From Bacteroidota bacterium (GTDB taxonomy: Bacteria; Bacteroidota; Ignavibacteria; UBA10030; BY39): 64,000 nt of DNA. Of this stretch, positions 28,429 through 37,202 are shown in pieces. The notes under the pieces are model-generated. The model made no database searches. It was not told the DNA's origin and saw only the letters and a list, made by a program, of their open reading frames with translations. Made by a program: the position numbers and the translations under genes. Every line of letters begins with the position of its first letter. The first letter of the stretch is position 1. The DNA lies in assembly GCA_030017895.1 (NCBI GenBank), contig JASEGV010000001.1, positions 1 to 64,000 on the forward strand, given 5' to 3'.

Positions 28429-28812
28429 TTATGAACGTTCTTTTTTATATGTTTCTACACCTGCGTGCACTGCTTCTTTAATTCGCTTCCCTTCATCGGT
28501 AGCTTTTTCACGAACTTGAGACACAATTTTTTCGGCATCGCCTAAAATCTCTTCAGCTTTTTTCTTTGCGTCGGTGATTATAGCTTCCGATTGTTTCTTT
28601 CCCTCTTTAATTAAAAACAATGCTTTTTCTTTTGCAATTTTCAGATACTCTTCAGCATCCTGTTTCAAATCGGTAGCTTTTTGTTTAATATCTTGTCTGA
28701 GTTCTTTGCCCGGTTTGGGGGCATAAAGCAGAGCGACGATTGCTCCGATAACACTACCGGCTAAAAAACCCATTAAAAAACCTTTTGCCATTTTGTTGTC
28801 TTCAGTTGCCAT
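28429..28812 (-). CDS. YtxH domain general-stress-like protein
   Basis: A 127-residue protein with the characteristic glycine-rich N-terminal membrane helix GFLMGFLAGSVIGAIVALLYAPKPGKELRQDIKQKA and a charged alanine/lysine/glutamate-rich helical tail. The role is unknown; some members are stress-induced. AAAGGAG precedes the ATG. It heads the minus-strand run and is divergent from the membrane protein at 28980. Confidence 0.85.
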   Translation of the reverse strand: MATEDNKMAKGFLMGFLAGSVIGAIVALLYAPKPGKELRQDIKQKATDLKQDAEEYLKIAKEKALFLIKEGKKQSEAIITDAKKKAEEILGDAEKIVSQVREKATDEGKRIKEAVHAGVETYKKERS

Positions 28813-28917
28813 AACATCTCCTTTTATTATTAGTTTAAGGTGTTGTTAATTGTGTAGGAAATTACGAAGTTAATACCTAAAAAGCAAGAATAACTTAAAC
28901 TGAAGTGAACAAATAAT

Positions 28918-28946
28918 TTGTTTTTTAGCAAAATATGTAATATAAT
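28918..28946 (+). promoter_or_regulatory. Sigma-70-like promoter for the gene at 28980
   Basis: TTGTTT at 28918-28923 and a perfect TATAAT at 28941-28946 with a 17-bp spacer. The start point would be near 28953, giving a leader of about 27 bases. No clear ribosome-binding site precedes the ATG. Confidence 0.65.
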
Positions 28947-28979
28947 TAACAAAAATTATTAATAATACTACTTTTAATT

Positions 28980-30086
28980 ATGTGGAAAACAACTGATGGC
29001 ACAACCGGAAGACTAATTCAGCTTTGTCTGGGGTATTTTTTCTTTTATTTAATCTTTGGCACGACTGTTAAATATTTTACCGACTACCTGGTACAACAGA
29101 TGAGTGACCCTGCTACATTTAAAGCGATGCAAGTCAGAATGAATATGGAATTCTTAGTTTACAGTACGATGGGTGGTAATTTAATTTGCCTATTTATTGT
29201 GTTAGTCTTTCGATGGTACAAACTAAAATCTAATTATTCAATTCAAGCAGCAGGTGTGAAATTCCCGGTCGAATTTTTATACATCGTACCATCGGGAATA
29301 ATGACAGCAGTAATAATACCGACTACCACCTTAATGTTCACACTACCCATATCAATAATGGTGGCAATGGTTATAATGCGTGGCAGTATAATTGTAATTT
29401 CTCGATTAGTAGATGCCATACAGATTAAACAGAAAATTTTGAAAAGGAAGGTTTACATTCAGGAAGAAATTGCAGTTTTATTTGCAATATTAGCTGTGAG
29501 TGTTCATTTATTTTACGATCGTGGGAATTCAAGTTTTGATTTTATTACCTATACTCCAGCTATGATAATTTTAGGAAGCTATTTAGTGGCTTATTCAATT
29601 CGGCTTTATATAATGAATTATTATAAAAACACGAGGGGCAAAGGAGTACCTCAGGACAACAAGGGCTTTTTTGCTATCGAGCAAATTTCAGCCGGGATCA
29701 CGGTGTTGATTGTCGGATTTATACTGTTTAACATCAGCGAGCCTGAGTCTTATCAGGTTAAACTTTTCCAAGAAGCACTGACGCAACCAACTTATCTTTG
29801 GGGATGGGAAATTATTGCAGGAACAGTGTTTGGTGTAGTTGCTTTCTTTTCAGTATTTTTATTTATGTTCAAAGGTCGAACCGCCACTTTCGCCGGTTTA
29901 GTAAACCGTTTAACTTCGTTAATTGCAGGGACTGGAGCAACTTTAGTTTTCTACTACATTTTTGGAGGTAAATTCCCGAAAAACTCCGATTGGATATCGT
30001 TAGGTTTTATACTCGTTGCAGTGGTTTTCTTAACAATCGCCGAGAAGAGGCGGACTGCTGAATTGAAAGCTGAACATGTGATATAA
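28980..30086 (+). CDS. Polytopic membrane protein of unknown function
   Basis: A 368-residue protein with about nine to ten hydrophobic segments and short loops. It begins MWKTTDGTTGRLIQLCLGYFFFYLIFGTTVKYF; the segment MVAMVIMRGSIIVISRLVDAIQIKQKILKR and the late FAGLVNRLTSLIAGTGATLVFYYIF are notable. The overall layout with two similar halves recalls drug/metabolite-transporter-type permeases, but I do not recognise a family with confidence. It stands alone on the + strand with its own promoter and a bidirectional terminator. Confidence 0.7.
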   Translation: MWKTTDGTTGRLIQLCLGYFFFYLIFGTTVKYFTDYLVQQMSDPATFKAMQVRMNMEFLVYSTMGGNLICLFIVLVFRWYKLKSNYSIQAAGVKFPVEFLYIVPSGIMTAVIIPTTTLMFTLPISIMVAMVIMRGSIIVISRLVDAIQIKQKILKRKVYIQEEIAVLFAILAVSVHLFYDRGNSSFDFITYTPAMIILGSYLVAYSIRLYIMNYYKNTRGKGVPQDNKGFFAIEQISAGITVLIVGFILFNISEPESYQVKLFQEALTQPTYLWGWEIIAGTVFGVVAFFSVFLFMFKGRTATFAGLVNRLTSLIAGTGATLVFYYIFGGKFPKNSDWISLGFILVAVVFLTIAEKRRTAELKAEHVI

Positions 30087-30098
30087 CATAAAGGGTAT

Positions 30099-30137
30099 AA
30101 AAAAACCGCTAAGGTGTTAATGTCTTAGCGGTTTTTT
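30099..30137. terminator. Bidirectional rho-independent terminator
   Basis: The 9-bp stem ACCGCTAAG/CTTAGCGGT (30105-30113 and 30124-30132) is preceded by an A run and followed by a T run, so it can stop transcription from both sides. It lies between the convergent genes at 28980 (+) and 30874 (-). Confidence 0.88.
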
Positions 30138-30157
30138 ATTTTAAAAGATAATTCTTC

Positions 30158-30874
30158 TTATTTGTTCTTAATATTCCACAACTTCGAAGTAGCTCGTTCT
30201 AACTCGGCTCCGATTAATTTAGGATCGAGAGTTTTTTCGGGTTCATTCTGAAACACTGCGTAAGGAACCTTGACTCCTTTTACTTCAATGTAGTCCGGGT
30301 CATTTGCTTCCAACTTCTCCCAATCGTTCACCTTGTAATAAAATTCCATTTTTTCGTCCGGTAATGAATGGTGCAAAATCGAATGTTCAAGACCTTTCCG
30401 CGCTCTACGTTGGTTCTTTCGAACTGATTCTTCGTAAGAAACCTTAATATAAACCAACACGGCGTTCTTCAATATATTTTCATCTAAATAACTTAATGCT
30501 TCGTAGATTCCGTTTTCACCACCGCGGGCAAATTCTATTAATGTAGTCATGTTGTCATGATAATTCACATCGCGGGCTAATTTTTTCCGGTATTCTAAAT
30601 TGATCCGCTCAATATATAAATTCCAAATAAAGTGTTCTTTGAACCAATATTTTTCATCAGTCCATAATCTCGGCTTCCCATGCTTTGTCAGAATATCATC
30701 GACTTCAAAGGTTTCCCAAACATAAACAAAATCATCTAACTCTTCAAAGTTAGCAATATGTAAACGATCCAAACGTTCATTCGCATTACTGTGTTTCAGA
30801 TAGTCTATAACTTCCGACTTACCGGCAGCTGGTCTGCCTATAATTATCACAATTGGAAAATTATTTTTTTTCAT
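30158..30874 (-). CDS. P-loop NTPase/kinase-like protein of unknown function
   Basis: A 238-residue protein with Walker A GRPAAGKSE (13-21) and the sort of layout seen in small nucleotide or nucleoside kinases: IVIIIGRPAAGKSEVIDYL, LIEFARGGENGIYEALSYL, VLVYIKVSYEESVRKNQRRAR, where the last Arg-rich segment could be a lid. No substrate signature is recognised. A single-gene unit between the convergent terminator and the nucleotidase-like gene; the 5'-nucleotidase-like gene lies upstream and might share its transcript. Confidence 0.6.
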   Translation of the reverse strand: MKKNNFPIVIIIGRPAAGKSEVIDYLKHSNANERLDRLHIANFEELDDFVYVWETFEVDDILTKHGKPRLWTDEKYWFKEHFIWNLYIERINLEYRKKLARDVNYHDNMTTLIEFARGGENGIYEALSYLDENILKNAVLVYIKVSYEESVRKNQRRARKGLEHSILHHSLPDEKMEFYYKVNDWEKLEANDPDYIEVKGVKVPYAVFQNEPEKTLDPKLIGAELERATSKLWNIKNK

Positions 30875-30910
30875 AATTATATTTTGCCTTTCATCATTGT
30901 ATTTTTATTT

Positions 30911-32407
30911 TTACTTAATTTCTTCAATTCTATTTTCGATTTTGGAATCTATTTCTTTTGTATTGAGGACTACTTTTCGAACTTCATCAAAAACTTTCAT
31001 ATTCAATTGAATTGCGTTATTAATTTCTAGACCGAGGTAGCGTTTTGCTTCACCTATGAAGTAATCACTGGCAGCAGCACTGTAGTTTCGATCATCTTCT
31101 ATTGGTTTTCCTTGAATATCTAATTTTAGAAATTCGATATCGCCTTCTTTTTTTGTCCATTGGCATTTGATGCCTGAAAATTGGATGGGCGATTTTTCTT
31201 TGATGTAATATTTTACTATCGATTTTATTTGCTGTCCGCTAAGTTGGAAAGTTGTTAATATATTATAAAAAGGAAGCACTTCGAATAAATCTTTTTTGCT
31301 CATCTGCCCTGCGGGTAAATCTCTTCTAATGCCGTGGTTATTCATAAATGCAATATCAGTTTTTGCTGCAATCCGCTGTGCATCAACGATGAAATTCCCG
31401 ATGCCGCTTTCGCCACTGCCCCGCTTCCAATCTGATTTTAATATTCCAATAATTTCGCTGTAATCTTTTTCTATCGTCGTTTCCATCGAATCGACCAGAC
31501 TCGAAAGCTGATTCTTGGGTCTATCAGCACGAAACCAGAGTGGTATTAATTTGCCGTTGAAACTTGCTACTTTGTCTTTTTCAATAAATAATTCCAACTC
31601 GCCTAAATTTTCACCGTTGCCACCGGCTTGTGCAATTATTACATCGTTTATTAATTTGGGTTTAGTTAAGCGGGTGTGCGAATGCGCGCCTATTATTATA
31701 TCCAATCCACGAACATTGATCGCTAAAACTGAATCGTCGAACACTCCTTGGTGAGTTAATGCAATAATCAAATCTGTTTTCGGATCAATTTCGTTTATAT
31801 ATTTTTGCAACGTTTCGATGGGCGAAAGAACACGAATGCCAACCAAATTGTTTTGGTTGACTAATCCGTATAAGTCCTGCGATATGATTCCGATAATTCC
31901 GATTTTAATACCGCCTTTATCAACTATGATGTAAGGTAAATTATTCAGATGATTCTTCCCCTCGTTATTTACCAAGTTTGCCGATACTGTCGGAAACTTT
32001 GCAATTTTAGTTAACTTAACAAAGTTGTCCTGTGAAATATCAAAATCATGATTACCCGGGCACCAAACTTCGTATCCTATCATGTTCATCATTTCGAAAA
32101 GTGCACCGCCTAATGCACCTTTGTATTTGTACTCAGTAATGGGGTTTCCAGTCATCACATCACCGGCATCCAACATCAATACATTTTTTATTTTTTTGAT
32201 ACTGTCGGCAACGAAATATAATTCCTTGAAACCGCCGATTTGGGGTTTCGGATTGTCTCGGATCCAAGCGGCTTCATGTGGAAGGAAGTTTGAATGAATA
32301 TCGTTCGTATGAAGAATTGTTAAAGCTTTTGGTTGCGAACAAGAAGAATAGAAAAATATAGCCATCAATAACGATAGCATAAATAAATAAATTTTGATTT
32401 TATACAT
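30911..32407 (-). CDS. 5'-nucleotidase/UshA-family metallophosphatase, probable lipoprotein
   Basis: A 498-residue periplasmic-type enzyme. The signal MYKIKIYLFMLSLLMAIFFYSSC has a lipobox-like end at Cys23, suggesting a lipid anchor. The metallophosphatase motifs are LHTNDIHSNF, DAGDVMTG, GNHDFD, ALTHQG and GAHSHT; the C-terminal nucleotidase domain includes GNFIVDAQRIAAKTDIAFMNNHGIRRDLPAG. Likely hydrolyses extracytoplasmic nucleotides or sugar nucleotides. The ATG at 32407 is chosen over one at 32467, since a terminator (32436-32464) lies between. Confidence 0.88.
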   Translation of the reverse strand: MYKIKIYLFMLSLLMAIFFYSSCSQPKALTILHTNDIHSNFLPHEAAWIRDNPKPQIGGFKELYFVADSIKKIKNVLMLDAGDVMTGNPITEYKYKGALGGALFEMMNMIGYEVWCPGNHDFDISQDNFVKLTKIAKFPTVSANLVNNEGKNHLNNLPYIIVDKGGIKIGIIGIISQDLYGLVNQNNLVGIRVLSPIETLQKYINEIDPKTDLIIALTHQGVFDDSVLAINVRGLDIIIGAHSHTRLTKPKLINDVIIAQAGGNGENLGELELFIEKDKVASFNGKLIPLWFRADRPKNQLSSLVDSMETTIEKDYSEIIGILKSDWKRGSGESGIGNFIVDAQRIAAKTDIAFMNNHGIRRDLPAGQMSKKDLFEVLPFYNILTTFQLSGQQIKSIVKYYIKEKSPIQFSGIKCQWTKKEGDIEFLKLDIQGKPIEDDRNYSAAASDYFIGEAKRYLGLEINNAIQLNMKVFDEVRKVVLNTKEIDSKIENRIEEIK

Positions 32408-32435
32408 TTTATTAACCAGTATTTTTAGATATAGA

Positions 32436-32464
32436 AAAACCAATCTATAATCCAGATTGGTTTT
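32436..32464 (-). terminator. Rho-independent terminator
   Basis: An 11-bp stem (AAAACCAATCT pairing with AGATTGGTTTT, loop ATAATCC). Read on the minus strand it is followed by a T-rich stretch. It ends the HU/TPR/small-ribosomal-protein transcript and sits just upstream of the nucleotidase start. Confidence 0.75.
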
Positions 32465-32496
32465 CACGAATTAGTCATATTTAATATAGATCTGTG

Positions 32497-32592
32497 TTAA
32501 CGAATCTTCTTCTTATGTCGATTCTTTCGCAAACGTTTTTTCCGTTTGTGAGTCGACATCTTATGACGCTTTCTTTTTTTACCACAGGGCAT
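32497..32592 (-). CDS. AURKAIP1/COX24-domain small basic protein (ribosomal, bS22/mS38-like)
   Basis: A 31-residue protein, MPCGKKRKRHKMSTHKRKKR at its start, ending in LRKNRHKKKIR. More than half the residues are Lys, Arg or His. It matches the short bacterial AURKAIP1/COX24 domain proteins, homologues of mitochondrial ribosomal protein mS38 and mycobacterial bS22, which sit in rRNA of the small subunit. AAAGGA lies 7 bp before the ATG. Too short for usual gene finders. It follows the TPR gene and precedes a terminator. Confidence 0.85.
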   Translation of the reverse strand: MPCGKKRKRHKMSTHKRKKRLRKNRHKKKIR

Positions 32593-32616
32593 GTATTGTT
32601 CCTTTAAATTATAGTT

Positions 32617-33222
32617 TTAATTAATTAAATGTTGTTGTAAAATTTGTTTTGCTTTTTGAGCGACCGAAGATGTAGAATCAAGGGCTATACATTTGTTGAA
32701 CCAAAAAGCGGCTTTTACAGAATTTCCATTCTGCCAATTTACGATGCCCAAATTAAAATGTCCCAAAACATGTTTGGGAGAATATTTTAGGGCTTCTTCC
32801 ATTGTGCTTATTGCAGTTTCGAAATACTCTTTCTGTTTTAATGTATCCTCATAAGCCATCTGGTAATAGCTTACGCCGAGATCGATACGGGCATCAGCAT
32901 TTTTCGAGTTTTGATCTAAATATTTAGTGTAAGTTTCGATAGATTTTAGAAGGTTACCGCTATCTTGATACAAATGTGCCAGATTCAACAATGATTCGAT
33001 GTCTGATGGATTCTCTTTGATTGCTTTTTCAAGTCGGACAATTTCAGCCTTCATACTTTCCATCTGTGCAACGTCGTGCGAATGCTGTTCATCATCGTTA
33101 TGAACGTGCCCTTCATGTTCAGCAGTATTTTCAGGTGTAGCAGGTTGACGCATAAGATATACGATTAATGCAACCGATGCTATTATTGCTGCTATCGCAA
33201 ATAAATGTTTTGAATTTTTCAT
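32617..33222 (-). CDS. Membrane-anchored tetratricopeptide-repeat protein
   Basis: A 201-residue protein with one N-terminal membrane helix (about 7-25), a His/Glu/Asp-rich linker (EHEGHVHNDDEQHSHD) that could bind metal, and about three TPR units (NPSDIESLLNLAHLYQDSGN, NADARIDLGVSYYQMAYE, LGHFNLGIVNWQNGNSVKAAFWFNKCIALD). Likely a scaffold in the periplasm; partners unknown. It begins 12 bp after the HU gene. Confidence 0.78.
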   Translation of the reverse strand: MKNSKHLFAIAAIIASVALIVYLMRQPATPENTAEHEGHVHNDDEQHSHDVAQMESMKAEIVRLEKAIKENPSDIESLLNLAHLYQDSGNLLKSIETYTKYLDQNSKNADARIDLGVSYYQMAYEDTLKQKEYFETAISTMEEALKYSPKHVLGHFNLGIVNWQNGNSVKAAFWFNKCIALDSTSSVAQKAKQILQQHLIN

Positions 33223-33234
33223 TGATTACTACTT

Positions 33235-33552
33235 TTAAGGTTCGGTACGACCCCAATTAGGTTGTGTTCTCTTTAAATTTTCATTCACATTTGTTTTCAA
33301 TTCTTTTGAAACTTTAAAAAGTGGAACAAAATGTTCGTCGACCTGAACCTGTGCACCTGTTCGAGGATTGCGTGCCATTCTTCCTTTTCGCTTCTTCACT
33401 TTAAAACTTCCGAAGCCGCGAATTTCAATATTTTTGCCTTCTTTCAAGGCGTTAATTACTGTGGATATAAATCCATCTACTACAGCTTCAGTTTCGACCT
33501 TTGTTAGTCCGGTCGCAGAAGCAATTACATCAACAATATCTGCTTTAGTCAA
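33235..33552 (-). CDS. HU/IHF-family DNA-binding protein
   Basis: A 105-residue nucleoid protein: MTKADIVDVIASATGLTKVETEAVVDGF at the start, the IEIRGFGSFKVKKRKGRMARNPRTGAQV arm-and-loop region that inserts into DNA, and a short tail. Start is TTG 33552, supported by GGAGG 6 bp upstream; an ATG further up is out of frame. Confidence 0.93.
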   Translation of the reverse strand: MTKADIVDVIASATGLTKVETEAVVDGFISTVINALKEGKNIEIRGFGSFKVKKRKGRMARNPRTGAQVQVDEHFVPLFKVSKELKTNVNENLKRTQPNWGRTEP

Positions 33553-33578
33553 TTGTATCCTCCATAAGTTAATGTTAC

Positions 33579-34484
33579 TTAGGGGTTAATTAATTTATAT
33601 TGTAAAATTGGGTGTTTAAAAATTTCATCTTTTAGATTAAAGAAATCGCCAAGTTTTGTTTCACCCAAAAAACGACCAACAAATGTTTTTCTTTTAACTT
33701 CTTTTACTACTGCCGGTTCGCCTTTTATACCGGCTAATTCTGCTGCAATTTTCAGTGCGTCTTCATAAGTCCCGAGTGTATCAACAAGTTTCATTTCTAA
33801 TGCCGCCTTACCGGTGAAAACCCGACCATCAGCATACTCGATTGCTTTATTTCTATCCAACTTTCGTTCGCTGCCGACTATATCAATAAATTGTGAATGC
33901 ACATCGTCCATCAGATTTTGAAAATATTGTTTATCTTCTTTTGTCATTTCACGGAAAGGATTACCTGAATCCTTGTACTTCCCCGACTTAACCGTATTCA
34001 TTTCTATTCCAAGTTTTTGAAACAACGGATCCATTCTGAGAAATTGTGAAATAACGCCGATGCTTCCTGTCAATGTCCCGGGATTTGCTACGATTAAGCT
34101 TGCACCACAAGCGACATAATATCCACCGCTTGCAGCAACCGAGCCCATCGACACAACAACCGGTTTACCCGATTCACGTGTCTGTTTTACTTCGTTGTAG
34201 ATTTCATGACTGGCAACAACACCACCACCAGGCGAATCAACTCTGAATAATACAGCTTTGATTGATTTATCTTTTCGATACTTCTTAAATTGTTTTACAA
34301 TTTTTTCTGATTCAACAATTACACCTTTTAATTCTATAAGTGCAATTTTTTCGCCTTTGCCGGAAACATATTCAATATCTTCTTCTTGTTCAACGAAAAA
34401 AGAAGAAATCAAAATAAATATTCCGGCACTTATAATTAACAACGCGGCAATAATACCGAAAAACCATTTTGAAGATTTTTTCAT
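33579..34484 (-). CDS. sppA: Signal peptide peptidase SppA (short form)
   Basis: A 301-residue S49 peptidase with an N-terminal membrane anchor (about 8-28). The nucleophile is S119 in SVAASGGYY and the general base is probably K169 in TVKSGKYKD. Other conserved parts are RVDSPGGGVVASHEIYNEV and TLTGSIGVI. It degrades leftover signal peptides in the membrane. Length fits the single-domain type of Gram-positive and many FCB bacteria. Confidence 0.93.
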   Translation of the reverse strand: MKKSSKWFFGIIAALLIISAGIFILISSFFVEQEEDIEYVSGKGEKIALIELKGVIVESEKIVKQFKKYRKDKSIKAVLFRVDSPGGGVVASHEIYNEVKQTRESGKPVVVSMGSVAASGGYYVACGASLIVANPGTLTGSIGVISQFLRMDPLFQKLGIEMNTVKSGKYKDSGNPFREMTKEDKQYFQNLMDDVHSQFIDIVGSERKLDRNKAIEYADGRVFTGKAALEMKLVDTLGTYEDALKIAAELAGIKGEPAVVKEVKRKTFVGRFLGETKLGDFFNLKDEIFKHPILQYKLINP

Positions 34485-34536
34485 TCCTATAACCTATTGA
34501 TTTTACATATAATTATACGAAATCTATGAATGAAAG

Positions 34537-35802
34537 TCAAACAACTGTAAGTTTTATTTTCCGTATCCTATTGTGTTTAACTTCGTCAACTTGAAACACA
34601 ATACCCATATATTCCAATTTATCATTACGTTTTGGGACCTTACCCGCAAGATGAAGTACTAATCCTCCAACCGTCGTATATTCAGCATTTTCTTCAATAA
34701 TCTTTATGTTTAATCTCTTTTCAACGTCTCTCATTAGAGCCGTTCCTTCAACGAGATAAGTTTTACTATCAATAATTTTAATTAGTTTAGATTCTGTGGT
34801 GATTAGTGAATCTCCCGAAATGCAATTTAGTATTTCTTGTAATGTAACCATCCCGACAGTTCCCCCATGTTCATCAACTACGATTGCCACATTAATTTTT
34901 GTGGTTTGAAATTCTTTCAGTAACTCGATTACATTTTTTGTTTCCGGGATATAAAGTGGCTTACGCACCAGCGGGAGTATATACTCCGTATCGAATTCGG
35001 GTATAGTTCGTTCAACTTTTAATATATCTTTTGAATAGATAACTCCCACTATATCATCTTTGCTGGATTTATACACTGGGATGTATAAGCTGTTTGCAAT
35101 CCGGATTACCTCTTTTAGTTTATTAAGAGTGGTGTGAATATCTATAGAAACGACATTCATTCTCGGTACTAATATATCTTTTGCATTAAGAAAAGATAGC
35201 TCACCGATTCGGTGAAATAATTGTTTTATGGGTTCATCGATTTCACCTTGTTGATTCACAATCTCAGTTAGTTGTTTCAAGTCATCTTCAGTTATCACCC
35301 GATCTTTTTTTTGATAATTTAGAAATGATTTAATATGTTGCATCAGATATTCAAAGATTTTTGAAAAGGGGGAGAGGAAAAAAGTAAATAAGGAAATTGG
35401 GACTGCCGCAAACCTAGCATACTGTAGTGTATATTTTCTGGCAATTACTTTAGGAGTTATTTCTCCGAAAATTAAGATAACAAGCGTTACAAAAACAATT
35501 TCAATCAGAAGCGCAATTATTTTATCGGATTGGAAGTGTTGTATTATTTGGAGTGTTAAGATTGCTGCCACCACTGCAGCAGAAACATTCACTAAAGTAT
35601 TACAAATCAAAATTGTGATAAGCAACTGCGAAGGGTTTTTTAGTAAATATATAAGGCGACGATTTATAAAATTCTGGGGAGCGATATTTACGATATCTTT
35701 ATTTTTTAAAGAAAATAAAGCTACCTCGCTCCCCGAAAAAAAAGAGGATGCGATAATCAGCAGAAAGAATAGAATGCCGTATGTTAAAATTTCAAGAAAC
35801 AA
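34537..35802 (-). CDS. CNNM/CBS-domain membrane protein (HlyC/CorC family)
   Basis: A 421-residue protein with a DUF21/CNNM membrane domain (about four helices in residues 1-150, including FSGSEVALFSL), a pair of CBS domains (VPRMNVVSIDIHTTLNKL... and the VVDEHGGTVGMVTLQEIL segment) and a C-terminal CorC_HlyC domain (GTALMRDVEKRLNIKI..YTTVGGLVLHLAGKVP). Family members are linked to magnesium/cobalt transport. The start is TTG 35802, 6 bp after the ssb stop, with no good ribosome site, so coupling with ssb is likely. Confidence 0.87.
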   Translation of the reverse strand: MFLEILTYGILFFLLIIASSFFSGSEVALFSLKNKDIVNIAPQNFINRRLIYLLKNPSQLLITILICNTLVNVSAAVVAAILTLQIIQHFQSDKIIALLIEIVFVTLVILIFGEITPKVIARKYTLQYARFAAVPISLFTFFLSPFSKIFEYLMQHIKSFLNYQKKDRVITEDDLKQLTEIVNQQGEIDEPIKQLFHRIGELSFLNAKDILVPRMNVVSIDIHTTLNKLKEVIRIANSLYIPVYKSSKDDIVGVIYSKDILKVERTIPEFDTEYILPLVRKPLYIPETKNVIELLKEFQTTKINVAIVVDEHGGTVGMVTLQEILNCISGDSLITTESKLIKIIDSKTYLVEGTALMRDVEKRLNIKIIEENAEYTTVGGLVLHLAGKVPKRNDKLEYMGIVFQVDEVKHNRIRKIKLTVV

Positions 35803-35808
35803 ATATTA

Positions 35809-36234
35809 TCAGAATGGCAGATCATCATCTTGCTGACTTGATAGAGGCGGCGTCACGCCCTCTTCCTTCGGTTCACCCGAGGAGGTTGAGGCCCCCTTTC
35901 CACCGCCAAGCATAATTAAGTTATCGGCATAAATTTCAGTAACATATTTCTTTTTTCCATCTTTATCATCATAATTGCGTGTTCGTATATTTCCTTCGAT
36001 ATATACCTTTTGTCCTTTTTTTAGCCATTCACCACAAACTTCAGCTAATTTATTCCACGCTATTATATTATGCCATTCGGTTCTTTCCTGCACTGCCCCT
36101 TCAGTATTTTTCCAGCTGTCTGTTGTAGCAATGGAAAATGAAGCAACAGCAGTTCCGTTTGCTGTGTATCGAAGTTCTGGATCTTTTCCAAGATTTCCGA
36201 TGAGCATTACTTTATTTAAACTTTTTGATGCCAT
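35809..36234 (-). CDS. ssb: Single-stranded DNA-binding protein
   Basis: A 141-residue OB-fold protein: NKVMLIGNLGKDPELRYTANGTAVASFSIAT at the N-terminus, TEWHNIIAWNKLAEVCGEWLKKGQKVYIEGNIRTR in the core, and a disordered Gly/Ser/Pro linker ending in the acidic tip DDDLPF that binds repair and replication partners. Complete. Confidence 0.96.
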   Translation of the reverse strand: MASKSLNKVMLIGNLGKDPELRYTANGTAVASFSIATTDSWKNTEGAVQERTEWHNIIAWNKLAEVCGEWLKKGQKVYIEGNIRTRNYDDKDGKKKYVTEIYADNLIMLGGGKGASTSSGEPKEEGVTPPLSSQQDDDLPF

Positions 36235-36258
36235 AGAATTTCTCTCAATTTGTTAATG

Positions 36259-37131
36259 TTATTTAGTTAAGAATAAATTTGTCGGACAGACCAATATCAT
36301 TTTATTAGTTAATAAATGTAGATGATCTTGAAATATTTTCACATCGGCAATTCGATTAGCTGATGGCAATTGAAAATATTCCTCGATATTAATTTTGTTC
36401 AATTGTTCGCCCAATTGATTAATTATTACCAACTCGGTGTCAGTAACAATATAAATTTCTTTCTCGGATAAACAAAATGCACGTGCTGATTGGGGTACTT
36501 CTAATTGAAGTGCCCGTAATAGTGTACCCCAACTATCATAAATTGATATTTTATTGGTCTCTAAAACAAATAAATTGTCTTCTCTCGCTAAAGCAAGTTG
36601 AATGGGATGAGGAGCTAGCCGATAATCCCCGATTATCCTTACGTCTTTAACCTGAAGCCCGTCGAAGTTAATTTTCATAATATTTTTATTTTCAGAATCG
36701 TAAAAATATAGATTTGAAAACCTATCGACAGCTAAAATAGAAGGCCGCACAAAGCGAATATTAGTGGATTGAAAAGACTCGCCGGATAATGAACTGATAA
36801 ATTCTAAGTTGCGATTAAATCTCTGGATGCGATTATTGTAATAATCCGAAACAAATATATTCAACCCATAAGAAGCATCAATTGCCACAGGTGTATCGAA
36901 ATTTAACTGGCCCCAACCAATCCCTCCTATTTCTTTTTGAAATTGATTTTGTGAATTAAATTTCAAAAGTTTATGGTTTTCTTGATCAAGTATATAAGTA
37001 TTACCTTCGTAATCCAAAGAAAATACTGACGATTCAGAAACCAATGAATCTATTTGAAAATATGAATAACTAGAATCCTGGATGTACGAAAATGGATACC
37101 AGATAGATAATAAAATAGAATAGAATATCAT
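36259..37131 (-). CDS. NHL-type six-bladed beta-propeller protein, probably secreted
   Basis: A 290-residue protein with an N-terminal hydrophobic stretch (MIFYSILLSIWYPFSY) that may be a signal peptide, and repeating blades such as FSLDYEGNTYILDQENHKLLKFNSQ and IAVDRFSNLYFYDSENKNIMKIN, followed by similar repeats to the C-terminus. Fold is clear, function is not. The ATG at 37131 is used; an upstream ATG at 37179 lies inside the terminator of the neighbouring gene. Confidence 0.7.
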   Translation of the reverse strand: MIFYSILLSIWYPFSYIQDSSYSYFQIDSLVSESSVFSLDYEGNTYILDQENHKLLKFNSQNQFQKEIGGIGWGQLNFDTPVAIDASYGLNIFVSDYYNNRIQRFNRNLEFISSLSGESFQSTNIRFVRPSILAVDRFSNLYFYDSENKNIMKINFDGLQVKDVRIIGDYRLAPHPIQLALAREDNLFVLETNKISIYDSWGTLLRALQLEVPQSARAFCLSEKEIYIVTDTELVIINQLGEQLNKINIEEYFQLPSANRIADVKIFQDHLHLLTNKMILVCPTNLFLTK

Positions 37132-37155
37132 TTCTCTATATATGCAAAATATAAA

Positions 37156-37183
37156 AGGGTTGTTCTCCGAAAAGAACAACCCT
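37156..37183 (-). terminator. Terminator of the downstream (B) TonB/PorV cassette
   Basis: An 11-bp perfect stem AGGGTTGTTCT/AGAACAACCCT with loop CCGAAA; on the minus strand it runs into a T-rich stretch. It follows the PorV-family gene ending at 37203. Confidence 0.8.
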
Positions 37184-37202
37184 ACTACCTTAAGATACTA
37201 TG

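Noticed and set aside
32408-32467. N-terminal extension of the 5'-nucleotidase-like protein
   Set aside because: It would be translated through a terminator hairpin; the shorter start gives a proper lipoprotein signal.
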